From Nitrososphaeraceae archaeon (GTDB lineage: Archaea; Thermoproteota; Nitrososphaeria; Nitrososphaerales; Nitrososphaeraceae), in NCBI GenBank assembly GCA_021325295.1, contig JAJPHM010000018.1, positions 35,043 through 99,042 of the forward strand: DNA of 64,000 nucleotides, read 5' to 3'. The position numbers were made by a program, and so were the translations under genes. The notes below the pieces were generated by a model. That model ran no database searches. It was given only the letters and a program-made list of their open reading frames with translations, and was not told where the DNA came from. Below, piece by piece: positions 8,370 through 17,502 of the stretch. Every line of letters starts with the position of its first letter. Position 1 is the first letter of the stretch.

Positions 8370-8855
8370 TTACTTTACAAGGTAGACGTTCTGCATCAGC
8401 CAGTCAGCGTATCTTGTAACGGGCTCGTCTATTCTGCACCACAGATGAATTGATCCTGGAAGGACTTCTATTCTGCCGTTTTGCAGCAATACCTTGACAC
8501 CTTCTTTTCCCTCGTACATGTAGGCATCCTGAGCCTTTGATCCTGGCACAAGCTCAACTGCCTTGTTCTTTATGGCTTCCCTCGGGACGGGAAATGTCTT
8601 GCGGAACTTGTCGACCACTATTCCTATATTTTCAGTTCCATATTCGTCTAGGCTTGCTATCTTGCGGGAATCAGGAAAATGCAGCTGCAGGTTGACCCCG
8701 AACCTCGAGCCGGTAAAGAAGGCAATTTCGTTTACCTTCTGGTAAGCCAGATTGGGACTTTTTTTCAGCACTGCCTGAAGGGCATCTCCGTTATAGGCAA
8801 TATTGGCTCGAAGCTCGCCAATGATTCTTGAAAAGAAATTGCAATCTGAATTCAT
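8370..8855 (-). CDS. Conserved-looking hypothetical protein
   Basis: A 161-aa soluble protein with normal composition and no membrane segment or cysteine motif. The segment SRFGVNLQLHFPDSRKIASL and a C-terminal ADWLMQNVYLV look like ordinary folded protein. No family recognised. It is convergent with the anchored protein to its left and divergent from the next gene. Confidence 0.7.
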   Translation of the reverse strand: MNSDCNFFSRIIGELRANIAYNGDALQAVLKKSPNLAYQKVNEIAFFTGSRFGVNLQLHFPDSRKIASLDEYGTENIGIVVDKFRKTFPVPREAIKNKAVELVPGSKAQDAYMYEGKEGVKVLLQNGRIEVLPGSIHLWCRIDEPVTRYADWLMQNVYLVK

Positions 8856-8961
8856 GCGACTAAAGCTAGTTGCGCAAGCAGGATAATAAAATAACCTGCT
8901 TTCGATCAGCAGTGCAAATTATTCACATTTTTAAGACGGGTAGCAGCGATATAATGGTGCG

Positions 8962-9591
8962 ATGTTTGCCTCGGATTCAGGGTCTGAGCGGGCGACAAGC
9001 ATAGAGGATTACCAGAATACCTGCAGCGAATTCATAATTGACATAAGCAGAGACTATAAAGATTGGGTGGATAAATATCGGCTTGAAAGCAGCGAGGCGG
9101 CATCCAGAAAATCTGCAATAGACTTTATCGTCAAGACTACAAACCAATGGATCCTTCAGTATGCAGATACGATAAAAAAAGTCGACATTGTCATGAACGA
9201 CGGCATAAACAAAATGGCCGAGAGCACTGCAGGATATCCGTTTCAACTTGAAGTATTTGTGAATAATTCAAGTAGATATACTACGCACCGATCAGGAAAG
9301 ATAAAGCTCAACCTAAAAGCCACACCAAGAGAAGGCAGAGTCGTCAGGGTCGGCAAGTATCACAAGGACCAGATTCTGCTGATAAGTTCAAGCTCGCCGG
9401 TCGGCTTTACACTAAGTCAGGAAAGCATGAAGGGCGCAGACATACTTGACGATTACATTGTACTTGATGCATCTGCATGCAAGGGCCGGGACCTGATTTC
9501 GCTGACAGCAGTGGTTGAAGAAGTTGAAAGAGGGCAAGGAGAATACGTGACAGAAAGCAGAGGATTCACTACCTTGATACTTGTCACTTGA
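8962..9591 (+). CDS. Hypothetical protein, helical N-terminus and beta-rich C-terminus
   Basis: A 209-aa protein. Residues 1-90 are predicted helical and charged; residues 95-209 alternate hydrophobic and polar residues typical of a beta sandwich (LEVFVNNSSRYTTHRSGKIKL, RDLISLTAVVEEVE). No signal peptide. No family recognised. ATG 8962 is the first start after the divergent gene. Confidence 0.68.
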   Translation: MFASDSGSERATSIEDYQNTCSEFIIDISRDYKDWVDKYRLESSEAASRKSAIDFIVKTTNQWILQYADTIKKVDIVMNDGINKMAESTAGYPFQLEVFVNNSSRYTTHRSGKIKLNLKATPREGRVVRVGKYHKDQILLISSSSPVGFTLSQESMKGADILDDYIVLDASACKGRDLISLTAVVEEVERGQGEYVTESRGFTTLILVT

Positions 9592-9699
9592 ATAGATAGT
9601 ATCAGGTTCTTTCTGGCAGAAAAAAAGGTTAAACAATAAGATCAGACGCATGAGAGATAGAATGCTTTATTTTATGAGCATTTCCAACCACTCAACCAG

Positions 9700-10017
9700 A
9701 TGCAATACCACAAGGCTGCAATAATCGGCCAAGAGAGGGCAAGAAAAGCACAGATGAAGTTGTTTGACTATACTGGCTTTGCCATGCTCACATATACCAT
9801 AAAGCAGGGCAAAAACGGATTTGAGCCTGTAGGTGAAGAGAACCTGGCTGCCCGTCTAGTACGAGGAGACGAAGCCATGCTGTTCATTTGTGATGCTGAC
9901 GGCTATGCTAAGGCCCAGTCAAAACCACTTCCGTCGCAAAAATGCGACGAGATATACAGGAAAATGCTTGCAGATGGCATGGCCGAGTTTAGCGGACAGG
10001 TCAAGACTGTATCCTGA
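9700..10017 (+). CDS. Small hypothetical soluble protein
   Basis: A 105-aa protein of normal composition (FDYTGFAMLTYTIKQGKNGF and later LVRGDEAMLFICDADGYAKA). No recognised domain, membrane segment or metal motif. It is convergent with the UMP kinase gene, whose 3' end is 18 bp away. Confidence 0.65.
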   Translation: MQYHKAAIIGQERARKAQMKLFDYTGFAMLTYTIKQGKNGFEPVGEENLAARLVRGDEAMLFICDADGYAKAQSKPLPSQKCDEIYRKMLADGMAEFSGQVKTVS

Positions 10018-10035
10018 CCTACTTTTTGCTCTGTT

Positions 10036-10770
10036 CTATCTGCCATCTGGCACAATTCTGGTTCCTACAAATGGCTTTCCAATCACAGCTTTTCTTATGT
10101 TTTCTGGAGTTGACCTGAGGACAAATGTAGCAAGTTTGGACCGCTCGATGACTTTGAGGGCGACTAGGTCCATAAGGTCGTAGGTGCCAGCCGTCGAGCT
10201 ACCATTTTGCAGAATTTCAAGACATTGCCTGATTGAAATTTCACTGAACAGTTTTGCGTTTGGGTTTGTGTTCGGGTCAGAGTCATAGATTCCGTCGACA
10301 TCTGTTGCATTCAAAAACTTCAACGCATGTACCTTCTCTGCTATCAGCGCAGATGTCGCATTTGTGCTCTGTCCTGGATGAAGTCCTCCGCATATCACAA
10401 TCCGTCCAGAGGCTGCAGCTGCAGCCACCTGCTCCAGATCCTGTGGCACAGACGTATGCGCTTTCTCACCGAGCGCAGCGACCATTAGCTCTGCGTTAAG
10501 CCTCGAGACTGCTATTCCCATTATGTCAAGGCTGGCTTCATCAGAGCCAAGTTCTCTGGCAAGACGGATATAGTGACGCGCTACCTTGCCACCCCCGGCT
10601 ATGACTATTGGCTGAACCTCGCCGGATATATCGTCCAGCATTGCAGCATATGCTTTTAGAGTAGTGCTGCTTGCATCAAAGCCGAATATGCCTCCTGTGA
10701 GCTTGATGACAACCCTTTTGCGACCGTTTCTGTCATCTTCTATCCTGCTTCCAGTTCTCTTGAATGTCAT
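10036..10770 (-). CDS. pyrH: Uridylate (UMP) kinase, archaeal type
   Basis: Amino-acid-kinase-fold enzyme that phosphorylates UMP to UDP. Visible motifs: KRVVIKLTGGIFGFD (phosphate loop), PIVIAGGGKVARHYI (second glycine-rich loop), GGLHPGQSTNATSALIAEK, and ATDVDGIYDSDPNTNPNAK with the DVDGxYxxDP signature that distinguishes UMP kinases. At 244 aa it is slightly longer than usual (about 225) because of a short N-terminal extension; Met-1 is used as no later Met precedes the first motif. It is in line with the HD hydrolase and thymidylate kinase on the minus strand, a nucleotide-metabolism group. Confidence 0.92.
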   Translation of the reverse strand: MTFKRTGSRIEDDRNGRKRVVIKLTGGIFGFDASSTTLKAYAAMLDDISGEVQPIVIAGGGKVARHYIRLARELGSDEASLDIMGIAVSRLNAELMVAALGEKAHTSVPQDLEQVAAAAASGRIVICGGLHPGQSTNATSALIAEKVHALKFLNATDVDGIYDSDPNTNPNAKLFSEISIRQCLEILQNGSSTAGTYDLMDLVALKVIERSKLATFVLRSTPENIRKAVIGKPFVGTRIVPDGR

Positions 10771-10839
10771 TATTGAAAACTCCTGATTTTTACCGCTGGC
10801 ACTTTCTTTGTTTTCATTTCCTGCATCATTCTACTCTAC

Positions 10840-12120
10840 CTAATCCTCAACATACAAAGCATCATGGCTTCCAAGCACCTTTTTAACAGATCGTCGAACT
10901 GTATCTCTATTCTTTGCTGTGGTATACACTCTGAGCGTGTCAAAAAAACCTGAAATCGAGTCGATAAGCGGGATTTCCGAAATCGGCATCTCCTGCGCCC
11001 TGCCCTTGTCCACAAGCAGAACAGAATACATTTCCTCCTTTGTCGGAGTAAGTGGCATGGATGGAGTTCTGGAGGCATCAACAAAGACAGAGTTATCATC
11101 GGTCCCTGCCATGTCTGCAATGCGGGATTCTAGGTCGCTCAGAACTTGTCTGCTATACATCTTTTTGTACATCTTGTCACGCTTGTAGACCAGCTTTTCG
11201 TATACACACTTGAGCAGCTTTCTTGACCTGTAGTCAGAAGCAAGCTTTGCGGCTGCTTTTTCTCTTGCGCCACCATTTCTTTCCTTTCCATCTGCTACTA
11301 GGCAGAGCTTTTCAAGTGTCACCTCGTCTGTGAGTCCAAGATAATTTTCAAGCGATGTATCTGTGAGATTGAGCTTGTCGTCAGCCAGAATCATCGAGCG
11401 CAAAAGCATCACCTCTGCAGATCTAACTGTCTTGTGGAAATACACCGCCTTGAACATTTCATATCTTGATATGAGCATCGATTCAAGCGAGTTGAGCGAC
11501 GAGCGGTTTATCCCGAGCCGGCCGCCAGCAACTTCAAACGACCCAATCAACCGATTGTAGTCTATCTTGCCGTATTCTGTCCCGGTGAAAAAGCTATCCC
11601 TTGGAAGGTAGTCCATCAGATCCACCGCAAGTCCCCCAGCAATCACTTCGTTGAGGAATTTTACTTTTGACTGGCCAAATGAAAGCCGGCATATCTCTGC
11701 AGGATCGTATCCACAGGCATTCAGGATATCACCTATTTCGCTCTCCATGATTATCCTTCTGCCCATATCCTCGTGGCTTTTTCTGCATCTTGTTTCAAGA
11801 ACCTCTTCAAAAAGATGAGAGAACGGTCCGTGACCTATGTCGTGCAGAAGAGCTGCTAGCCGAAGTTGCTTTACTATTTCACAGTCATCTATTAAGCCCT
11901 TAGCAAGCAATGTCTCTCCGGCAAACCCGGCAAGGTGCATCACTCCAAGCGAGTGCTCAAACCTAGAGTGCTGGGCGCTTGGATAAACAAGATGTGCTCC
12001 GGCAAGCTGCCTGATGCTCCGGAGCCGCTGGAATACTCTGGTGTCAATTATGCGCCTTTCATCTTCGGAGAACAGGATGTAGCGGTGGACAGGATCTGTG
12101 ATTTCGCCAACAAACTTCAA
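10840..12120 (-). CDS. HD-domain phosphohydrolase (dNTPase/SAMHD1-like)
   Basis: A 426-aa HD-superfamily protein. The N-terminus DPVHRYILFSEDERRIIDTRVFQRLRSIRQL and HSRFEHSLGVMHLAG supply the first metal His; LRLAALLHDIGHGPFSHLFEEV supplies the HD pair; AVDLMDYLPRDSFFTG carries the distal Asp. This order matches dGTPase/SAMHD1-type proteins that hydrolyse dNTPs, although many archaeal members have untested substrates. Its position between UMP kinase and thymidylate kinase supports nucleotide-pool control. Confidence 0.9.
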   Translation of the reverse strand: MKFVGEITDPVHRYILFSEDERRIIDTRVFQRLRSIRQLAGAHLVYPSAQHSRFEHSLGVMHLAGFAGETLLAKGLIDDCEIVKQLRLAALLHDIGHGPFSHLFEEVLETRCRKSHEDMGRRIIMESEIGDILNACGYDPAEICRLSFGQSKVKFLNEVIAGGLAVDLMDYLPRDSFFTGTEYGKIDYNRLIGSFEVAGGRLGINRSSLNSLESMLISRYEMFKAVYFHKTVRSAEVMLLRSMILADDKLNLTDTSLENYLGLTDEVTLEKLCLVADGKERNGGAREKAAAKLASDYRSRKLLKCVYEKLVYKRDKMYKKMYSRQVLSDLESRIADMAGTDDNSVFVDASRTPSMPLTPTKEEMYSVLLVDKGRAQEMPISEIPLIDSISGFFDTLRVYTTAKNRDTVRRSVKKVLGSHDALYVED

Positions 12121-12211
12121 TTTGGATCAGCTAGATGATTGATTGATTGACAGACAGATAGTCAACTCTGGCACTGCATGATAAAAATCAAATTCAGAAT
12201 CGGAACTAAAG

Positions 12212-12805
12212 CTAAAACTTGACGACCTTTCTGACAAGCTTCATCACTTCCTGGTGGACCTGTTCTTTGCTTTTCTCGCCATCTACCAACTTCCATCCAA
12301 ACTGCTTGCCAAGCCTGCGGTATGCCTTGTGCACCTCGGCGACAAACTTTTGGTCTGACTCAAAGCTGTCCGGCGTTTCCGATCCTCTCTTGGTCGAAAC
12401 CTCGGGGCTGACAGTCAATACAATAACCAAGTCTTCTTTTGGAAGCCCCTTTTCGAGCCCAGTCAGCCAAGAAGCCGCAAGGCCATTTGAAATTCCATAG
12501 ACCAGGTTTGACTGGTAATACCTGTTGAGTATGACTATTGTCCCGTTCTCTACCATGCTTTCAATTTCTTTCTTTTTCTCCCACCTGTTGGCCGAAAATA
12601 AAAGATGCTTGACCTCATTTGGGTAATCACGCTTCCCTTCGAGGAAAGCCTTGATCTCTGTACCAATAGGAGTAGTATAGTCCGGAAAGTCGATTACCGC
12701 GCAAACCTTGCCAGCTAACTTGATCGACTCCATAAGCATCCTTGACTGGGTTGTCTTGCCTGCTTTATCAGACCCTTCAATTACAATTATCTTGCCACGG
12801 GCCAA
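12212..12805 (-). CDS. tmk: Thymidylate kinase
   Basis: A 197-aa P-loop kinase converting dTMP to dTDP. Walker A is EGSDKAGKTTQS near residues 9-20; the DR(Y/H)-like motif appears as VILNRYYQSNLVYG, and the C-terminal part has KFGW/LVDGEKSKEQVHQEV as in archaeal Tmk. The usual DRY reads NRY here. Length is normal. It lies 90 bp upstream of the HD hydrolase on the same strand. Confidence 0.9.
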   Translation of the reverse strand: MARGKIIVIEGSDKAGKTTQSRMLMESIKLAGKVCAVIDFPDYTTPIGTEIKAFLEGKRDYPNEVKHLLFSANRWEKKKEIESMVENGTIVILNRYYQSNLVYGISNGLAASWLTGLEKGLPKEDLVIVLTVSPEVSTKRGSETPDSFESDQKFVAEVHKAYRRLGKQFGWKLVDGEKSKEQVHQEVMKLVRKVVKF

Positions 12806-12984
12806 TGCTATTCTACCGCTCCCCTGACATCGTCACCAATATAGAACAATAAAAAGATGTTGAGCGTCCATGGGAAACTGGTCTGGTAAGATATGCTAGA
12901 TTTTTGTATTTTTCGCCTGATATTGACAATTCCAAGATTAGTTCTCTTCTATTGTAACAAATTTTTTGCACAATTTGCAGCTCA

Positions 12985-13758
12985 ATGAATTTTATTGAAA
13001 ACAACCAACAAATTAAAATATTATTCTTCCATAACGTTTTGAAGATTGATGGCGGCTCGCCAGGCGGTAAGCTAGCAGTGAAGGATGAAAAGTCCAATAT
13101 TGCTATATTTGACACATTCAAGACAAGCAGGCACAAGTTCACAGGCGAGGCCAAAAGGCAGAGGGGGATAATAGCCCACCTTGCCACAGAGCAGAGTCCA
13201 GAGCTGAGGACAAGAACCTCAATTGCCCATGCAATTGCAAAAAAACACGGCATACTGTGGCAGAATATCTATTCCGGGATTTTTAGGGACCTTGATGAGG
13301 TGCTTATACCTGCAGGGGTCGTAAGGGAAGGCGGCAGATTGCCACTCAGACGCGGCCCAAAAGCACTCCAGCTTGAAGGGGTGCCATTTTATGAGTTGAC
13401 TGCCGGCGGATTGCTTGTTGCAGCAGCCATAGAGGAGGTTGGCGAAAAGAGAATGAAGATGCTTGAAGAATGCATATCCTCAATACCTACCAGCGACCAG
13501 AACGACCGAACCTTGCGAGAAGGAATACTTCTTCTTGTCAGGATCGCACCGCAATTTGTTTCCAAGATAATAAATGAATACATTTACGCGTACAGCACCG
13601 GCCTTATTAACAGCATCGCTCCAATAGACTATTCCAAGATGAGGTCCGTGATATCAAGCAGGGTTGCAGTAGAGAAGGAGCTTGTTGAAGCTTTTATTGG
13701 CCTGCAGAGCGACAAGGAAAGGGATCTTGTGCGGAATTTTTTCAAAGTCGTTACTTGA
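12985..13758 (+). CDS. Hypothetical archaeal protein, 257 aa
   Basis: A soluble mixed alpha/beta protein. The N-terminal third contains KIDGGSPGGKLAVKDEKSN and a basic FKTSRHKFTGEAKRQRG stretch; the C-terminal half is helical (VAVEKELVEAFIGLQSDKERDLVRNFF). No recognised catalytic motif. It is probably a conserved thaumarchaeal protein, and the basic patch would allow nucleic-acid binding. ATG 12985 is the first start; AT-rich sequence just upstream may hold the promoter. Its 3' end nearly touches the convergent zinc-ribbon gene. Confidence 0.7.
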   Translation: MNFIENNQQIKILFFHNVLKIDGGSPGGKLAVKDEKSNIAIFDTFKTSRHKFTGEAKRQRGIIAHLATEQSPELRTRTSIAHAIAKKHGILWQNIYSGIFRDLDEVLIPAGVVREGGRLPLRRGPKALQLEGVPFYELTAGGLLVAAAIEEVGEKRMKMLEECISSIPTSDQNDRTLREGILLLVRIAPQFVSKIINEYIYAYSTGLINSIAPIDYSKMRSVISSRVAVEKELVEAFIGLQSDKERDLVRNFFKVVT

Positions 13759-13761
13759 TGG

Positions 13762-13923
13762 CTAGTGACCCTCGTAGCCGCAGGCTGTGCACCTGTATTT
13801 TTTCGATTTACCCTTGCAGCCCTCGCAGCGCCAGATCCTTGCATTTTTGCATTTGGGGCAGCTAAAGTTTTCTGCCATCTCTCCCGGGTGGACTTCTCTT
13901 CCACAAGCGTTACACTTGGGCAT
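13762..13923 (-). CDS. Zinc-ribbon RNA-binding-type protein (HVO_2753/DUF1610-like)
   Basis: A 53-aa protein starting MPKCNACGREVHPGE. Four CxxC pairs (CNAC, CPKC, CEGC, CTACGYEGH) make two zinc-binding knuckles, the arrangement of the small archaeal HVO_2753-type zinc proteins. The start at 13923 is chosen because homologues begin right before the first CxxC; an upstream in-frame ATG at 13965 would add 14 unrelated residues. The role in this family is thought to be nucleic-acid binding. Confidence 0.85.
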   Translation of the reverse strand: MPKCNACGREVHPGEMAENFSCPKCKNARIWRCEGCKGKSKKYRCTACGYEGH

Positions 13924-14070
13924 TTCATAGGAACCTGCGTACATGTAATGCATGCTATCGCACAAGCTTACTTTTTAGTTTTGTTGTCAGGAAAAGAAAG
14001 ATAGGCCTGCAATATTGTCGGATTTCTCGCAGGGGAAGACAGAGCTAAAAGGAAGGAAAGAAAGAAAGGA

Positions 14071-14076
14071 TTTATA
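14071..14076 (+). promoter_or_regulatory. TATA box of the Hsp20 gene
   Basis: TTTATA at 14071-14076, following a purine-rich GGAAAG stretch that could serve as the BRE. It lies 30 bp before the ATG at 14106, so the transcript is probably leaderless or nearly so. Confidence 0.55.
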
Positions 14077-14105
14077 CCATTTAGACAAAGAAAGAGTGAG
14101 TTAGC

Positions 14106-14492
14106 ATGGACATAGGTAGATACGTCACCAGAGAAGTATTGAGGGAGATCGGTACGAGATCCCGAGAGTTTTACGAGTTTGTTCTACCTCCAATAGACAT
14201 GGTAGAAGACGGAAATGATCTGGTTGTTACAATAGACTTGCCAGGATTTGCAAAAAAAGACATCAACCTCAGAATAGTGGGTAACCAGCTTCATGTTAAT
14301 GCAAAGCGCCAGCAGGATGAAAATGTCGGCACAGTGTATTTTAGGCACAGACCGCTGACGATAGATAAAAAGATATTTCTGCCCATATCTGCAAAAGATG
14401 ATGAAAAAGTTATGGGCAAGGCCACATATGACAATGGAGTCCTCACTGTAAGGATCCCAATTCCAAAATCGACCAACATCACAATCACGTGA
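14106..14492 (+). CDS. hsp20: Small heat-shock protein (Hsp20/alpha-crystallin)
   Basis: A 128-aa ATP-independent chaperone. The alpha-crystallin domain spans about residues 30-120: PPIDMVEDGNDLVVTIDLPGFAKKDINLRI at its start, ATYDNGVLTVRIPIPK (the conserved xxNGVLxVxxP motif) near the end. The C-terminus carries ITIT-type tail residues rather than a clear IxI. Length is normal for archaeal Hsp20. It is convergent with the AarF-like kinase gene. Confidence 0.93.
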   Translation: MDIGRYVTREVLREIGTRSREFYEFVLPPIDMVEDGNDLVVTIDLPGFAKKDINLRIVGNQLHVNAKRQQDENVGTVYFRHRPLTIDKKIFLPISAKDDEKVMGKATYDNGVLTVRIPIPKSTNITIT

Positions 14493-14556
14493 CGACAAGT
14501 CAGACTTGCTGAAGAAAGCTGCAGGCAGAGCAGCCAAACTCTTCCTTGCTCTTGCC

Positions 14557-16170
14557 TTACTTTTTTATCGCCGCTACAGCAATTGTGATGCCGGCTGCCG
14601 CAAATCCAAAATATGGCAGCGTAGAGTTGTATGGTATCATAATTGCAGATCCTACAAACAGCGCCGACGCAAATATGCTTGCGGCCAAGAGCCTGCCACT
14701 TCTCCTCTCGCTTGCCTGCTGGTCCTGCCTTTCTAGAAATGTTTTCAGCATAGGCGCAATGGTTGCTGATGCCTCCAGCCCCTTTGCAATCCTTGCGGCC
14801 GACATCTTGAGCTCTTCTATGTAGGCGTCCCGTACAAGCCCTTCCTCCTCAAGTAGCCTTGCGAGCACTTTGACGAACTGAAATTTGACCTTATGGTAGT
14901 GGTAAATCCCTTCTATAATCGAAGTCATTCTCATGTAGAGCGCAAGGTTCTTTGGCAGCTTGAAAGGAAATCTGGTCAGCGTCTTGTTTGCAAGATCCAT
15001 CAGGGCCCTCACTTCCATCCTGTCTACTTGCCTGCCATGCATGGCCTGTATGCTAAGACCTATGCCACGTTCGACTATGTACCTGTCAACAGCTGGGTCC
15101 AGAGTGCCAAGCTCAAACAGCACATTGACAGTTCTTTCTGGGTTCTTGTCAAGCAGGCTAAGATAGAGCCTTATCAGCCGCAATCGTGTCTCGTTGTCGA
15201 GCCGTCCTACCATCCCAAAGTCATAGAGTATTATCGAACCATCATCTGCCACTGAAACGTTACCGGGATGAGGGTCAGCATGAAAGATGCTGTGATGCAA
15301 AAGCATCTTGAAAAATAGCCTATGCACAGAAGTCACCAGCTTTGCCCTGTCGATGCCCTTGGCTTCCAGCGCAGGTATGTCGGTTATCTTGATCCCCGGA
15401 ATATACTGAAGCGTCAGCACATGCTTTGAAGTTCTTTCCATTACAACATCAGGGATAATCACTGACGGGTCGTTGGCAAGATTTCGCTTTATCGTCAGGA
15501 GGTTCTCCGCCTCTATGCGGTAGTCCATCTCTTCGTGTATGGTCTCTATAAACTGGGCAAGCATCCCCTCTGCAGAGAACCGGAGGTTTGGATCAATAAA
15601 TCTAGTCGCAAGCGGCAGGATCTTTTTGAGGACATGGATGTCTTGTTCGACTATTTGTTCAATGTTAGGCCGGCTTACTTTTACAATCACCTGCCTTCCG
15701 GCATATCTTGCCAGATATACCTGTCCCAGACTGGCCCCGGAAATGGCCGAGGTGTTAAAATCATCAAAAGCCTGCTCTACTGGCCCGATTTCGCTTTCAA
15801 TCATACCCTTGACTGCTGCAAAAGGGGCTGGCGGCACGTCATCCTGCAGCTTTGCCAGAACCTCCAAGTAAGGCTGCGGAAGTATGTCTACCCTGGTCGA
15901 TAGCCACTGGCCCAGTTTGATATATGACGGCCCTAGCTCGATAAATGCGCGTAGCGCCCTGTGGGCGTGTTTTTTGTATTTTTCTTCATCAACGTTCTTG
16001 CCCTCTTTTCTGACCCACTCTCTTCTATCTCTTCGCAGGCTCAGAACTATTGGAAGGAGCTTGACAGCGATTCTCACAACGTGCAGCCCGGAGGGCTTTT
16101 TGATAGCCGGAGGACTGTCAACTCTGGCGTGGATTCTAACCTGTGCTGTGTTTTCCATCTGCTTGCCCAT
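14557..16170 (-). CDS. ABC1/AarF/UbiB-family atypical protein kinase
   Basis: A 537-aa membrane-associated kinase-like protein. Family landmarks: LGPSYIKLGQWLSTR (the KxGQ motif), ISGASLGQVYLARY (Ala-rich nucleotide loop), VIVKVSRPN (catalytic Lys), HSIFHADPHPGNVSV (catalytic loop) and IILYDFGMVGRL (DFG). The C-terminus has a hydrophobic segment (LLAASIFASALFVGSAIMI) as in UbiB proteins. In bacteria and mitochondria these support ubiquinone synthesis; in this organism a quinone- or lipid-related role is inferred. The start overlaps the end of the upstream gene by 35 bp, indicating co-translation. Confidence 0.93.
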   Translation of the reverse strand: MGKQMENTAQVRIHARVDSPPAIKKPSGLHVVRIAVKLLPIVLSLRRDRREWVRKEGKNVDEEKYKKHAHRALRAFIELGPSYIKLGQWLSTRVDILPQPYLEVLAKLQDDVPPAPFAAVKGMIESEIGPVEQAFDDFNTSAISGASLGQVYLARYAGRQVIVKVSRPNIEQIVEQDIHVLKKILPLATRFIDPNLRFSAEGMLAQFIETIHEEMDYRIEAENLLTIKRNLANDPSVIIPDVVMERTSKHVLTLQYIPGIKITDIPALEAKGIDRAKLVTSVHRLFFKMLLHHSIFHADPHPGNVSVADDGSIILYDFGMVGRLDNETRLRLIRLYLSLLDKNPERTVNVLFELGTLDPAVDRYIVERGIGLSIQAMHGRQVDRMEVRALMDLANKTLTRFPFKLPKNLALYMRMTSIIEGIYHYHKVKFQFVKVLARLLEEEGLVRDAYIEELKMSAARIAKGLEASATIAPMLKTFLERQDQQASERRSGRLLAASIFASALFVGSAIMIPYNSTLPYFGFAAAGITIAVAAIKK

Positions 16171-16606
16171 CGACCTGCCTTTCTTGCGCTGCTTTTCTTC
16201 CCTTCTTTGCCATACTCGCTATTGTATAGGTTAATTTCCCAGCAGAGGATCCTGCCAGATACCCGGCGATGACGGCATCAAGCAGAGCTGCCCTTTCATC
16301 TTTGCCCTCTGCTCGCTTTGCGTTGTATACCATAGATCCAACCTTTCTGCCTGCAAATGCTGCAGCAATTCCTGCAGCAAGATATTCCGGGGCATCGACC
16401 AGCAGGTGTCCAAGAGGGTTCGCCCTTGGGTCGACCCGGTCTGTGTGAACTGTGTAATAATCAGCATATTCCCGAATGTGCAGATTGCCGAACCTATACT
16501 GCTTTATTGCTCCTTTCCTGTCGCCAAGATGCGTCTCTTGAAGATCCATGACCGGCCTAACTGATTTTGGGACAATAATATTTCCGTCCTCGTCGGTATA
16601 CTGCAC
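16136..16606 (-). CDS. Hypothetical protein upstream of and overlapping the AarF-like gene
   Basis: A 156-aa protein. Residues 1-75 look like an acidic soluble domain (HIREYADYYTVHTDRVDP), residues 78-135 are rich in Ala/Gly and could form short amphipathic or membrane-associated helices (APEYLAAGIAAAFAGRKVG), and the C-terminus is basic. No family recognised. The 35-bp overlap with the kinase gene indicates translational coupling, so it may act on the same lipid or quinone substrate. Confidence 0.7.
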   Translation of the reverse strand: MQYTDEDGNIIVPKSVRPVMDLQETHLGDRKGAIKQYRFGNLHIREYADYYTVHTDRVDPRANPLGHLLVDAPEYLAAGIAAAFAGRKVGSMVYNAKRAEGKDERAALLDAVIAGYLAGSSAGKLTYTIASMAKKGRKAAQERQVDGQADGKHSTG

Positions 16607-16877
16607 GCATCTGAAATGGGTGAAGATGGAATATAAAATTAGCGTGCAAACAATTTGTTTGCACCCATGTGACGATAACTATTTTTGCGGCTCAGAGAAA
16701 GAGGTCGAGAACGCAGTCAGCAGCGCGCTTTTTTGCCGCTTACTTTTGATTGGCGATAATAATGAGAATGCGAGCCTCACCTGCATCTGTGATATATGCA
16801 CTGGTGAAAGAGATAGAGGTCGAATCAAGGCACACGAAATGAAATGAAATACTTTATCAACCCAAGTAGATCGATAG

Positions 16878-17447
16878 ATGAGTAGGCAGAGAGAGTGGCA
16901 GAAACAGATGGAATCAAACGTCGAGATAATCAAAAGTTCCAGAATCTATTCCGGCAACATTTCTCTCAGAAAGGACAAATTCAGAATTGGCGGCAGGGTA
17001 GTCGAAAAGGAAATTGTCGAGCACATGCCGTCTGTAGGTATGGTTCCTGTTATCGGCGATGACTTGGTGCTTGTTATTCAATACCGCCATGCAGCCGGCC
17101 GTGCCCTTCTTGAAATACCTGCTGGAAAGATAGAACAAGGCGAAACTCCAGAGCAGGCGGCCTTTCGTGAAATGGAAGAAGAGACAGGTCATACTGTTGG
17201 CAAGCTCATACCGCTCATCGGCTGGTTTATGGTGCCTGGCTATGCTACGGAATTTATGCACCTTTTTGTCGCAACAGACCTAACCAAGAGCACAAAGCCC
17301 CAGAACATGGATGACGATGAAGATATCGCTATAAGAAAGGTCAGCTTGGATTCCGCCGTTGCCGATTGCATTGCCGGCAAAATTGCAGACTGCAAGACAG
17401 TGGCTGCTATACTTGCATACAATGCGCTGCGGGCAAAATTGCAGTAA
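16878..17447 (+). CDS. Nudix hydrolase (ADP-ribose pyrophosphatase-like)
   Basis: A 189-aa Nudix enzyme. The Nudix box is complete: G-x5-E-x7-REMEEETG beginning at GKIEQGETPEQAAFREMEEE. The preceding LVIQYRHAAGRALLEIPAG is the classic ADP-ribose pyrophosphatase context (QYRxxxxxxxxExPAG). It probably hydrolyses ADP-ribose or related nucleoside diphosphate sugars. The first ATG at 16878 is used; Met-11 is an alternative. Confidence 0.92.
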   Translation: MSRQREWQKQMESNVEIIKSSRIYSGNISLRKDKFRIGGRVVEKEIVEHMPSVGMVPVIGDDLVLVIQYRHAAGRALLEIPAGKIEQGETPEQAAFREMEEETGHTVGKLIPLIGWFMVPGYATEFMHLFVATDLTKSTKPQNMDDDEDIAIRKVSLDSAVADCIAGKIADCKTVAAILAYNALRAKLQ

Positions 17448-17502
17448 AGGCATCGTTTAGTTTAGGTTCTGTCGCTATTTTGGTAGCCTGCCTGCCACCT
17501 AT